A stretch of DNA of 64,000 bases from Chrysomallon squamiferum (Eukaryota > Mollusca > Gastropoda > Neomphalida > Peltospiridae): NCBI GenBank assembly GCA_012295275.1, contig CM022671.1, positions 26,319,322-26,383,321 on the forward strand. The letters are read 5' to 3'. The position numbers and the translations under genes are program-made. Below the pieces are notes generated by a model. The model saw only the letters and a program-made list of their open reading frames with translations, was not told the DNA's origin and searched no databases. Positions 53,701-64,000 of the stretch are shown here, one piece after another (positions within the stretch are counted from its first letter, which is position 1; every line of letters begins with the position of its first letter).

Positions 53701-54636
53701 GTGCTATCTATAATTAGTGATAGGCCTGTCTTTGGTTAATAATTTACATTAATCCACGTAAATCAACGAGGTAAAGGTCAATCACCTTTAATAAACGATT
53801 TAACCATATCACACCTTTCATTAATAACAGTAGGTCACCTTTGTATTATTCAGTGCGCTCACTGCTTTATGTGCAGAGTCTTTTTCCACAAACATGATGA
53901 AGGCAACACCCTTACTTCTGTGTTTGTCATCTCGCAATATTGTTACCCTAAAACAAAGAGAAGTAAAATGAAAATATTTATACAAATTCTGAAATTAACT
54001 TTAAAATAGTTGTTATTGGAGGTTTTAAATCTGAAAAAGAAAAATTGTAATGGCATCTTAATTTGTATTCATAATCATTTATATAAAAAAATTATATGTT
54101 GTTTGAAATTAAATTCTTAAAATGTTTATCAAACCATTGTAACATTAATTTTAATACTGGACACATCTTTTTTATTTTTAGGAAAACAGAATATTAACGT
54201 AATGTGTAAAACAACTATGTCACATGCAGGGTACAAGCAGAAAAGATGGAATGTCAGTTGTTCATTATTTTGTTCCTAAGGACATTGCCCTTTTGCATGA
54301 AGCTATTTCCACATGCTGACAATATCAATAAATAAAATAAACTTGTTACAATGTGCCTAGGTATTTTTTAACTGCACACTTTTCCTGTTCCACTTCATTA
54401 TTAATTGAGATTCAACGGCAAAAATTATAAAATAATTTTAAAACATGCAGAACATACTTAGACAATTTATTCATATTGCCAAAGGTACATTTGAATTGTA
54501 TTAACATCTTTTGAAAATCTTACTTTCCAATAGCTCCATACTTCTGGAATATCTTGTGCATGTCATTGTTGGTTAGAGAAAATGGCAGGTTGGAAACGTA
54601 GATGGTACTTTTGCTTGGTGCTAGTTTACCACTCAT
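50638..54636 (-). CDS. ZCRB1: ZCRB1 (zinc finger CCHC-type and RNA-binding motif 1; U11/U12 snRNP 31 kDa), complete
   Basis: A nuclear RNA-binding component of the U11/U12 di-snRNP of the minor spliceosome. Exons in transcript order: 54524-54636, 53839-53947, 52665-52772, 51737-51831, 51027-51096, 50638-50760. Phases agree and give 205 residues plus TGA (human is 217). The RRM has RNP2 IYVSNL (12-17) and RNP1 KGVAFIMF (50-57). A CCHC zinc knuckle, C106-x2-C109-x4-H114-x4-C119, is split by the exon 3/4 junction. A Lys-rich stretch follows [10 protein letters not shown], then an acidic segment and the conserved C-terminal AYFSDEEEL. The start context and [11 protein letters not shown] match human MSGGLAPSKST. 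A spliced 5' UTR is likely. Copies of exon 3 are amplified upstream at 56721-64000. Confidence 0.96.
51027..51096 (-). CDS. ZCRB1: ZCRB1 coding exon 5
   Basis: A short acidic exon, [20 protein letters not shown] and then IQYE, corresponding to human EDPALDSLSQAIAFQ. Acceptor ttttaatag, donor GAG|gtattt. Confidence 0.92.
51737..51831 (-). CDS. ZCRB1: ZCRB1 coding exon 4
   Basis: Encodes [20 protein letters not shown] and then a lysine run. It completes the CCHC knuckle with His and the last Cys. Acceptor actgcag, donor GATGA|gtatgt. Confidence 0.96.
52665..52772 (-). CDS. ZCRB1: ZCRB1 coding exon 3
   Basis: Encodes [20 protein letters not shown], then [15 protein letters not shown], ending with the first two zinc-knuckle cysteines. 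It is a 36-codon cassette in phase 0 on both sides. Acceptor ttttgtag, donor GGA|gtatga. It is the source-like copy for the five pseudoexons upstream. Confidence 0.96.
53098..53412. repeat. ~45 nt minisatellite in ZCRB1 intron 2
   Basis: About seven units contain catacagtaagttacacaag, taggagtaagtcac and ttttaattaaaga. The same units occur in every array repeat upstream. Confidence 0.9.
53435..53503 (-). pseudogene. Partial duplicate of ZCRB1 exon 2
   Basis: The - strand keeps an open 20-codon stretch close to the exon 2 end ([19 protein letters not shown]) and a donor-like GAG|gtgtaa. The 5' half of the exon and its acceptor are missing. Confidence 0.8.
53839..53947 (-). CDS. ZCRB1: ZCRB1 coding exon 2
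   Basis: Encodes [19 protein letters not shown] (with RNP1) and then [17 protein letters not shown]. Acceptor tgttttag, donor AAAG|gtgacc. A decayed partial copy lies at 53435-53503. Confidence 0.95.
53948..54523 (-). other. ZCRB1 intron 1
   Basis: Includes a block at 54195-54320 (gtacaagcagaaaagatgga, ctaaggacattgccctt) related to 52855-52960 downstream of exon 3, another trace of local duplication. Confidence 0.7.
54524..54636 (-). CDS. ZCRB1: ZCRB1 coding exon 1
   Basis: ATG at 54636. Encodes [20 protein letters not shown] and then [17 protein letters not shown]. Donor GGAAA|gtaaga. An acceptor (tttacag) 13 nt upstream of the ATG shows the leader is spliced; this exon begins at 54649. 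Confidence 0.96.
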
Positions 54637-54649
54637 CACAGAAACAATT

Positions 54650-55702
54650 CTGTAAATATTTGTTGTTAATGAAATGTAATCAACAATAATGAAGACAAAT
54701 ATGAATAAATATAATCAATTATTTTTAAATATTTAAATGCTATTTTTAATACCTGTTTAAGAAATAGTTATAATTTTAGAAATGATTTTTTAATTTTAAA
54801 TATTAATAAAAATACACTTATTAATTTCTGATACATGATTTATTCAGTCTTTTTTTTTTTTTTTTTGGAAGACAACTTTAAACAAATGTATACAAAACAA
54901 TTTTAATATTATTATTATTTTATTATTTTGTTTTAAAGGTTTTTAGGCCCTTTGATATTTTAATTTATAGGACTAACTATAACTGATTAATTAAGTCAAA
55001 GTATTTATAAAAATGTTCACTGAAAATCTGTGATTAAGTAAGATGTTGGATGTACAAATAAACTAAAAAATTCGTTCGCATGGAAATTAATTACAAGTGA
55101 TAATACAAACATTAATTATAAATTATTTTAGTTGAAGTTATAACCATAGATGCAAGTAGCTTAGCAGCTTATGAATTCTCTTAACACAATATAAAAATAT
55201 ATCATATTAAAGATCAGATATACTAATCAACTATAAATATAATAACAAATCTGGTGGCATGGAAACTAAATAGAAAAAATAACAGAAAATTCTCTTGGTT
55301 ACAAGAAAATTGATACAGAAAGCTTAACAACCATTAGTCTGGCATAAAAACCTTGCTGTCATCTATTTGTGAAGAAATTTTTTATGAAAATGTTATTCGA
55401 TGAATGTTTTAGCAAACATTTTCAATATGGATTGATTAAGATTATGGAAATAGGATAAATAATACACATTAATTCAAAAACTGAAACACTAAAATAAATA
55501 TGTTTCTCAATTATTCTGTTTTATTATGTAATCAAATTTTTATCAGTATCTTATATATAATATAGATTAGATGTTGAGAAATATATCGCCTTTAAAAACA
55601 CTTCAGCTTTTTAATTTTTGAAGTGCATACCATAATTACACGGCTGTTTTCCACCCTTGCTTCATCATTTATAAGGTGCGTGCATGTGAGTGTATGTGTG
55701 TG

Positions 55703-55767
<65 letters not shown>

Positions 55768-56128
55768 AATTAATATTCAATTCTGACCCATTAAATTGAC
55801 GAGTATTCCAGTGGAATTTTGCTAGGTCGCCGAGATTAAATTTTACTATTTGAAAACATATTCATATATATTTACATATTCAAATTCTAAACATAAAAAA
55901 GATATGTAATCTTCGATGTGTCTCACGTTTGGACATTTTTATTAGTCTCAGTTCACAGTCACGTATTTCTGACGATTAAGAAATTCAATATCTCAAACAC
56001 AGCTTTTGTTTGTACGGGATTTCCATCAACAATAATGTGCGCACCAACAAATACAAACAATACTGCAAAGTATAGGGGAAAACCCCACAAAAAAATTAAG
56101 TAACGATGCAAGCACCCAGTTATTCATA
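54650..56128. other. ZCRB1 upstream or 5' leader intron
   Basis: AT-rich. An AG tract lies at 55705-55765. On the - strand near 55690-55630 a small patch ends ATTATG|gtatgc and could be a leader exon; this is weak. No other gene seen. Confidence 0.45.
55705..55765. repeat. (AG)n microsatellite
   Basis: About 60 nt of uninterrupted AG. Confidence 0.95.
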
Positions 56129-56306
56129 CAGATTGAGAATCCTTTATCCGAAATCCTGGGGATACTGGAATATATGGAGATAGTCTGCGAACAGGATCTA
56201 AGTCTAAATACGAATTCTGTTTATATTTCATATACAACTCATACAAATTCATTACAAACAGTCTACAATATTTAAATATTTTTGAGGATAACGGATCCTC
56301 AATCTG
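56129..56306. mobile_element. Tigger/pogo-like MITE with TA target duplication
   Basis: A 178 nt element flanked by TA. Its left end is CAGATTGAGAATCCTTTATC and its right end, reverse-complemented, is CAGATTGAGGATCCGTTATC. The interior shares words such as GTCTAAATACGAA and TTTCATATACAAC with vertebrate Tigger-type elements as I recall them. It is non-autonomous. Confidence 0.75.
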
Positions 56307-56308
56307 TA

Positions 56309-56720
56309 TTGTTAATTTGTACTTACTATTATTAAATTAGTGGTAATAAACATCTTTATTGTCTCTAGAAAGTACCGCAAAGAAACGTTAATGTATATCA
56401 CAAATTTTATGACAATTCTTCTCTTTTTTTTCATCACTGTATTTCACATGTGTTGAAATAACAATAATGTCTGATCAGACAAAATGCTGTGGGATTAATG
56501 TGTAAGAAAATATTAATTTTCTAGAATCAATAATCTGCATGTTTTTGTTTCACTGCTTGGAAATAATAATAAAAAAAATTAAAAATATGTATTATTATTA
56601 TCATTTTAAATTTATTAATCTGTTTGTTTATTTATTTATTTATTTTTAGAAATGTGTTTATCTTGTTTGGCTTATGGTATTGAATAACTTGTTTTTTGTA
56701 TATCAGTCGTACCAGTGCCA
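56309..56720. other. Spacer between the MITE and the array
   Basis: AT-rich; nothing recognisable. Confidence 0.6.
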
Positions 56721-58445
56721 TGACAGTCTGTTAATTTCTATTTTATATTAAGTTATAGGATACATAATAAATAATTTTATCATTCAAAATGTATGAAAAA
56801 TAATTTTTCATTTAAAAAAATGGATTGCACATGCTATTAATTGTAACCAAGATAAATAAAATATATTACAGATACTGGACCAATTATCCAGCGTCCTGAA
56901 ATCCAGAAAAACAGAAGTTTTTTCCTCGATACTGTTTTCATAGTTTGCGTGCACAGGTGTTGTCCTCATCAGACAGGAACAACTCTTTCAAGCCGTGTGG
57001 TGTTCATTCACTAACCGCATAATTTACATGTCGAGTCGCCACAGTTGTGTATTGTCAGTTTTCTTTATGTTTTTAATTTTAAAATGTTTGTGCCTAATTA
57101 TTTACATATTTTTAGATGCCTTGGTACCAGAAAACCAGAAAATCCAGAAATTCAGAATGTCTCAGGACCCAAGGAGTCCAAATAATTGCTGATGTCAATA
57201 CATAAATAATAACTGGTTATTTGTTCTAAAATGAAAATGGCTATTAATAGATTATAGCAACTTACTGCACTTGCTCTCTATATATTTATTCATAATTAAA
57301 AATGTTGATTTTGCTATTTAGTAATTGTTATTGGTGATGTTGCTGCTTTTGCTGCTATTGTTGTTATAAATGAAACCCATCACAGATGGTTAGAATTCAC
57401 ACAATTATCAATAAATGATGCCGAATGATCAGATATGCAAAGACAGTAATGATAACTCACAGAACCCAGCTACAAATAACTCAACAATTATTACCAGTCT
57501 TTCAACAGGTTAAAATAAATACAGACTTTATGTCCCCATGTATAACAATGTTTAAAAAAAAGGGAAAACAGATTAATTAAAAACAGACAATGATAAAAAT
57601 ATTTAATAAAAAATAATTCATACTCCACATTCATAGCATTTGCTTTTGTCTTTGTAAACTTTCTTCTTGATAAATTCTGTTGTTCTTCCATTGTTTTTAG
57701 CAATACTACAGAGAATTGTTCTTTCAAACATCCACAAAATGTAAAAAAAAGAAAAGAATTTGAACAACAAACATTTAATTTTAAATATATAATATTAATA
57801 CCGAATAAAAGAACCATGTCACATGCTGAGTACAAACAGAAAAGATGGAAGTTCAGTTATGTAATATTTTGCTTCTAAGGACGTTGCCCTTTAGCAGTGA
57901 CATCTGAATAACATTAACTGCTGACAGTAGTCCTAAATTCCGGCAAATAATAACTAATGATAAACCTTTCATGGAATGATAATTTACCTTAATTCACTTT
58001 AATTAATGACCAGCATTAAATCACTTTTAATTAAAGACATACAGTAAGTTACACAAGTAGGAGTAAATCACTTTTAATTAAAGACATATAGTAAGTTACA
58101 CAAGTAGGAGTAAGTCATTTTAATTAAAACATACAGTAAGTTAAACAAGCAGGATTAAGTCACTTTTAATTAAAGACATACAGTAAGTTAAACAAGTAGG
58201 AGTAATTAAAGACTTATGATAAACTACTTAAGTACAAGTAAGTCACTTTTAATTAAAGACTTATGATAAACTACTTAAGTACAAGTAAGTCACTTTTAAT
58301 TCAGACATACAGTAAGTTAAACAAGTAGGAGTAATTAAAGACTTATGATAAACTACTTAAGTACAAGTAAGTCACTTTTAATTAAAACATACAGTAAGTT
58401 AAACAAGTAGGAGTAAGTCATTTTAATTAAAAACAATTTTTTAAT
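56721..58445 (-). repeat. Array unit 1 (linker, TA-flanked element, linker, ZCRB1 exon 3 block)
   Basis: Starts at tgacagtctgttaatttcta. The element begins CAG at 56869 and lacks its 3' end (a deletion after ggagtccaaataattg). The exon 3 block runs from about 57596 to 58440, with many 45 nt subunits. Confidence 0.9.
57624..57731 (-). pseudogene. ZCRB1 exon 3 copy 1 (frame intact, acceptor lost)
   Basis: 108 nt, same length as the true exon. The - strand frame is open with a few substitutions (for example CGC to CTC and GAC to AAC). The donor gtatga is kept. The acceptor TAG has become TGG, so it should not splice as in the parent. Confidence 0.88.
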
Positions 58446-58592
58446 TGACAGTTTATTAATTTCTATATTATATTAAGTTATAGGGTACATAATAAATAAT
58501 TTTATCATTCAAAATGTATGAAAAATAATTTTATATATAAAAAATGGATTGCACATACTATTAATTGTAACCAATATAAATAAAATATATTA

Positions 58593-58932
58593 CAGATACT
58601 GGACCAATTATCCAGTGTCCCGAAATCCAGAAAGACCAGAAAACCAGAAATATTTTTCCTCGATGCTATGTTCATAGTTCGCGCGCACAGGTATTGTTCT
58701 CATCACACCGGAACAACTCTTTCAAACCATGTGGCGTTCATTCACTTGCTGAATTGTTTACATGTTGAGTCGCCACAGTTGTGTATCGTCAGTTTTCTTT
58801 ATGTTTTTAATTTTAAAATGTTTGTGCCTAATTATTTACGTATTTAGATGCCTTGGCACCAGACAACCAGAAAATCCAGAAATTCAGAATGCCACAGGAC
58901 CCAAGGAGTCCAGATAATTGGTCTGGTACCTT
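58593..58932. mobile_element. TA-flanked inverted-repeat element within the array (best copy)
   Basis: The left end TACAGATACTGGACCAATTA and the reverse complement of the right end, TAAAGGTACCAGACCAATTA, form imperfect terminal repeats of about 23 nt between TA dinucleotides. At 340 nt it has no transposase. It is possibly pogo/Tigger-like. Other copies start at 56869, 61449 and 62927, with a fragment at 59897. Confidence 0.6.
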
Positions 58933-59400
58933 TATGTGTTTGTGCTGATGTCAATAGATAAATAATAACTGGTTATTTGTTCTAAAATGAAAATGTCTAT
59001 TAATAGATTATAGCAACATACTGCACTTGCTCTCTATATATTTATTCATAATTAAAAATGTTGATTTTGCTATTTATTTATTGTTATTGTTGATGTTGCT
59101 GCTTTTGCTGCTATCGTTGTTATAAACGAAACCTATCACAATTAGAATTCACACAACTATCAATGAATGATGCTGAATGATCAGATATGCAGAGACAGTA
59201 ATGGTAACTCACAGAACCCAGCTACTGATAATTCAACAATTATTACCAGTCTTTCTCTCTGTAATTAAATTATTTATTTCAACAGGTTAAAATAAATACA
59301 GACTTTATGTCCCCATGTATAACAATGGTTAAAAAAAGGGGAAAACAGGTTAATTAAAAACAGACAATGATAAAAATATTTAATAAAACATAATTCATAC

Positions 59401-59506
59401 TCCACATTCATAGCATTTGCTTTTCTTTGTAAACTATCTTCTTGATAAATTCTGTTGTTCCTCCATTGTCTTTAGCAATACTACAGCGAATTGTTCTTTC
59501 AAACAT
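59401..59506 (-). pseudogene. ZCRB1 exon 3 copy 2 (2 nt deletion)
   Basis: Lacks two bases in the ttttgtctttg stretch (now ttttctttg), causing a frameshift. Acceptor TGG instead of TAG; donor kept. Confidence 0.88.
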
Positions 59507-59896
59507 CCACAAAATGTAAAAACTAAAAAAAACTTGAACAACAAACATTTAATTTTAAATATATAATATTAATACTGAATAAAAGAACCAAGCCACATGC
59601 TGAGTACAAACAGAAAAGATGGAAGTACAGTTATGCATTATTTTGCTTCTAAGGACATTGCCCTTTAGGATAATGTTTTTTCCACCTATTCTAGTGAGAT
59701 CTGAATAACATTAACTGCTGACGGTAGTCCTAAGTTCCGGCAAATAAAAACTATTGATAAACCTTTCACTGAATAATAATTTACCTTAATTCACTTTAAC
59801 TAATGACCAGCATTAAATCACCTTTAATTAGAGACATACAGTAAGTTACACAAGTAGGAGTAAGTCACTTTTAATTAAAACATACAGTATGTTAAA

Positions 59897-61320
59897 CAAT
59901 TATTTACGTATTTAGATGCCTTGGCACCAGACAACCAGAAAATCCAGAAATTCAGAATGCCTCAGGACCCAAGGAGTCCAGATAATTGGTCTGGTACCTT
60001 TATGTGTTTGTGCTGATGTCAATAGATAAATAATAACTGGTTATTTGTTCTAAAATGAAAATGTCTATTAATAGATTATAGCAACATACTGCACTTGCTC
60101 TCTATATATTTATTCATAATTAAAAATGTTGATTTTGCTATTTATTTATTGTTATTGTTGATGTTGCTGCTTTTGCTGCTATCGTTGCTATAAATGAAAC
60201 CTATCACAATTAGAATTCACACAACTATCAATGAATGATGCTGAATGATCAGATATGCAGAGACAGTAATGGTAACTCACAGAACCCAGCTACTGATAAT
60301 TCAGCAATTATTACCAGTCTTTCTCTCTGTAATTAAATTATTTATTTCAACAGGTTAAAATAAATACAGACTTTATGTCCCCATGTATAATAATGGTTAA
60401 AAAAAGGGGAAAACAGGTTAATTAAAAACAGACAATGACAAAAATATTTAATAAAACATAATTCATACTCCACATTCATAGCATTTGCTTTTCTTTGTAA
60501 ACTATCTTCTTGATAAATTCTGTTGTTCCTCCATTGTCTTTAGCAATACTACAGCGAATTGTTCTTTCAAACATCCACAAAATGTAAAAACTAAAAAAAA
60601 CTTGAACAACAAACATTTAATTTTAAATATATAATATTAATACTGAATAAAAGAACCAAGCCACATGCTGCGTACAAACAGAAAAGATGGAAGTACAGTT
60701 ATGCATTATTTTGCTTCTAAGGACATTGCCCTTTAGGATAATGTTTTTTCCACCTATTCTAGTGAGATCTGAATAACATTAACTGCTGACGGTAGTCCTA
60801 AATTCCTGCAAATAATAACTAATGATAAACCTTTCACTGAATAATAATTTACCTTAATTCACTTTAACTAATGACCAGCATTAAATCACCTTTAATTAGA
60901 GACATACAGTAAGTTTAAATCAAGTCACTTTTAATTTACAGTAAGTTACACAAGTAGGATTAAGTCACTTTAATTAAAACATACAGTAAGTTACACAAGT
61001 AGGAGTAAGTCATTTTAATTAAAACATACAGTAAGTTAAACAAGCAGGATTAAGTCACTTTTAATTAAAGACATACAGTAAGTTAAACAAGTAGGAGTAA
61101 TTAAAGACTTATGATAAACTACTTAAGTACAAGTAAGTCACTTTTAATTAAAGACTTATGATAAACTTTTACAAGTAAGTCACTTTTAATTCAGACATAC
61201 AGTAAGTTAAACAAGTAGGAGTAATTAAAGACTTATGATAAACTAATAAAACTTTTAATTAAAAAATACAGTAAGTTAAACAATTAGGAGTAAAATTTTA
61301 ATTAAAAACAATTTTTTAAT
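59897..61320 (-). repeat. Array unit 3, 5' truncated
   Basis: Begins inside the element at ttatttacgtatttagatgc, so the linker and the element's left half are missing. The rest matches unit 2 closely. Confidence 0.9.
60469..60574 (-). pseudogene. ZCRB1 exon 3 copy 3 (2 nt deletion)
   Basis: Same frameshift and acceptor change as copy 2. Confidence 0.88.
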
Positions 61321-62792
61321 TGACAAAATTTCTATATTATATTTTAGGGTACATAATATAATTTTAAAAAATGTATGAAAAATAATTTTATATATAAAAA
61401 TGGATTGCACATACTATTAATTGTAACCAATATAAATAAAATATATTACAGATACTGGACCAATTATCCAGTGTCCTGAAATCCAGAAAGACCAGAAAAC
61501 CAGAAATATTTTTCCTCGATGCTATGTTCATAGTTCGCGCACAGGTATTGTTCCTCATCAGACCGGAACAACTCTTTCAAACCATGTGGCGTTCATTCAC
61601 TTGCTGAATTGTTTACATGTTGAGTCGCCACAGTTGTGTATTGTCAGTTTTCTTTATGTTTTTAATTTTAAAATGTTTGTGCCTAATTATTTACGTATTT
61701 AGATGCCTTGGCACCAGACAACCAGAAAATCCAGAAATTCAGAATGCCACAGGACCCAAGGAGTCCAGATAATTGGTCTGGTACCTTTATGTGTTTGTGC
61801 TGATGTCAATAGATAAATAATAACTGGTTATTTTTCTAAAATGAAAATGTCTATTAATAGATTATAGCAACATACTGCACTTGCTCTCTATATATTTATT
61901 CATAATTAAAAATGTTGATTTTGCTATTTATTTATTGTTATTGTTGATGTTGCTGCTTTTGCTGCTATCGTTGTTATAAATGAAACCTATCACAATTAGA
62001 ATTCACACAACTATCAATGAATGATGCTGAATGATCAGATATGCAGAGACAGTAATGGTAACTCACAGAACCCAGCTACTGATAATTCAACAATTATTAC
62101 CAGTCTTTCGTTCGCTAAATAAATTATTTATTTCAACAGGTTAAAATAAATACAGACTTTATGTCCCCATGTATAACAATGGTTAAAAAAAGGGGAAAAC
62201 AGGTTAATTAAAAACAGACAATGACAAAAATATTTAATAAAACATAATTCATACTCCACATTCATAGCATTTGCTTTTCTTTGTAAACTATCTTCTTGAT
62301 AAATTCTGTTGTTCCTCCATTGTCTTTAGCAATACTACAGCGAATTGTTCTTTCAAACATCCACAAAATGTAAAAACTAAAAAAAACTTGAACAACAAAC
62401 ATTTAATTTTAAATATATAATATTAATACTGAATAAAAGAACCAAGCCACATGCTGAGTACAAACAGAAAAGATGGAAGTACAGTTATGCATTATTTTGC
62501 TTCTAAGGACATTGCCCTTTAGGATAATGTTTTTTCCACCTATTCTAGTGAGATTTGAATAACATTAACTGCTGACAGCAGTCCTAAATTCCGGCAAATA
62601 ATAACTAATGATAAACCTTTCACTGAATAATAATTTACCTTAATTCACTTTAACTAATGACCAGCATTAAATCACCTTTAATTAGAGACATACAGTAAGT
62701 TACACAAGTAGGAGTAAGTCACTTTTAATTAAAACATACAGTATGTTAAACAAGCAGGATTAAGTCATTTTAATTAAAGACAGTTTTTTAAT
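61321..62792 (-). repeat. Array unit 4
   Basis: Full order; element at 61449-61787. The linker has several small deletions. Confidence 0.9.
62255..62360 (-). pseudogene. ZCRB1 exon 3 copy 4 (2 nt deletion)
   Basis: Same frameshift and acceptor change as copy 2. Confidence 0.88.
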
Positions 62793-64000
62793 TGACAGTC
62801 TATTAATTTCTGTTTTATATTAAGTTATAAGGTACATAATAAATAATAATATCATTCAAAATGTATGAAAAATAATTTTGCATTTAAAAAATGACAACAC
62901 ATGCTATTAATTGTAACCTTTAATTACAGATACTGGACCAATTATCCAGCGTCCTGAAATCCAGAGAACCAGAAGTTTCATAGTTCGCGCGCACAGGTGT
63001 TGTCCTCATCAGACCGGAACAACTCTTTCAAACCATGTGGCGTTCATTCACTTGCTGAATTGTTTACATGTCGAGTCGCCACAGTTGTGTATTGTCAGTT
63101 TTCTTTATGTTTTTAATTTTAAAATGTTTGTGCCTAATTATTTACGTATTTAGATGCCTTGGCACCAGAAAACCAGAAAATCCAGAAATTCAGAATGCCT
63201 CAGGACCCAAGGAGTCCAGATAATTGGTCCGGTACCGTTATGTGTTTGTGCTGATGTCAACAGATAAATAATAACTGGTTATTTTTTCTAGAATGAAAAT
63301 GGCTATTAATAGATTATAGCAACATACTGCACTTGCTCTCTATATATTTATTCATAATTAAAAATGTTGATTTTGCTATTTATTTATTGTTATTGTTGAT
63401 GTTGCTGCTTTTGCTGCTATCGTTGTTATAAATGAAACCTATCACAATTAGAATTCACACAACTATCAATGAATGATGCTGAATGATCAGATATGCAGAG
63501 ACAGTAATGGTAACTCACAGAACCCAGCTACTGATAATTCAACAATTATTACCAGTCTTTCGTTCGCTAAATAAATTATTTATTTCAACAGGTTAAAATA
63601 AATACAGACTTTATGTCCCCATGTATAACAATGGTTAAAAAAAGGGGAAAACAGGTTAATTAAAAACAGACAATGACAAAAATATTTAATAAAACATAAT
63701 TCATACTCCACATTCATAGCATTTGCTTTTCTTTGTAAACTATCTTCTTGATAAATTCTGTTGTTCCTCCATTGTCTTTAGCAATACTACAGCGAATTGT
63801 TCTTTCAAACATCCACAAAATGTAAAAACTAAAAAAAACTTGAACAACAAACATTTAATTTTAAATATATAATATTAATACTGAATAAAAGAACCAAGCC
63901 ACATGCTGAGTACAAACAGAAAAGATGGAAGTACAGTTATGCATTATTTTGCTTCTAAGGACATTGCCCTTTAGGATAATGTTTTTTCCACCTATTCTAG
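62793..64000 (-). repeat. Array unit 5, cut by the window end
   Basis: Element at about 62927-63238. The exon 3 block begins but runs off the window. Confidence 0.9.
63707..63812 (-). pseudogene. ZCRB1 exon 3 copy 5 (2 nt deletion)
   Basis: Same frameshift and acceptor change as copy 2, showing that copies 2-5 descend from one mutated unit. Confidence 0.88.

Larger units (their letters stand above)
52773..53838 (-). other. ZCRB1 intron 2, with minisatellite and partial exon 2 copy
   Basis: Next to exon 3 is a block also found in the upstream array (52773-53412). Then come the partial exon 2 copy and about 300 nt with weak similarity (53515-53670) to the block at 52855-52960. Confidence 0.75.
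58446..59896 (-). repeat. Array unit 2
   Basis: Same order as unit 1. The element is complete here (58593-58932). It ends abruptly inside the 45 nt subunits at the 59897 junction. Confidence 0.9.

Noticed and set aside
57491-57835. 114-residue minus-strand frame as a separate gene
   Set aside because: It is ZCRB1 exon 3 copy 1 read through into intron sequence on both sides.
56721-64000. CRISPR-like array
   Set aside because: Units are long, contain exon and transposon-like sequence, and lack short identical repeats with unique spacers; the genome is eukaryotic.

Overview
This is a eukaryotic nuclear window: very AT-rich, full of simple repeats, with multi-exon genes that use the standard code and GT-AG introns. 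The proteins are animal ones. Intron sizes and the wealth of local tandem repeats fit a mollusc, perhaps a cephalopod, but that placement is a low-confidence inference.

Layout. (1) 521-42942, + strand: the middle and 3' part of INTS13 (asunder, Integrator subunit 13), reconstructed as 15 phase-consistent exons. The N-terminal exons lie left of the window. (2) About 44000-49009, + strand: EFCAB12, an EF-hand protein, with a probable 5' leader exon and six coding exons giving 653 residues. (3) 50638-54649, - strand: ZCRB1 (U11/U12 snRNP 31 kDa protein), with six coding exons giving 205 residues, tail-to-tail with EFCAB12. (4) 56721 to the window end: a tandem array of five 1.2-1.8 kb units. Each unit carries a copy of ZCRB1 exon 3 with flanking intron, joined to a TA-flanked inverted-repeat element. 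The array runs off the right edge.

Repeats. INTS13 introns hold a higher-order satellite (888-4660), two 42-46 nt minisatellites (27440-28040 and 37075-37540), and a pair of nearly identical ~400 nt inverted repeats 26 kb apart that bracket four exons. They also hold a 118 nt CT tract just upstream of one exon and a polypurine plus TG block upstream of another. A recurring theme is local duplication across splice boundaries: an INTS13 acceptor, an INTS13 donor, part of ZCRB1 exon 2, and ZCRB1 exon 3.

Function. INTS13 belongs to the Integrator complex (snRNA 3' processing and transcription attenuation). ZCRB1 belongs to the minor-spliceosome U11/U12 particle. EFCAB12 is a poorly studied putative calcium-binding protein. 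No operon-like link is implied. No tRNA or rRNA genes, reverse transcriptase or transposase genes, or CRISPR arrays were seen.
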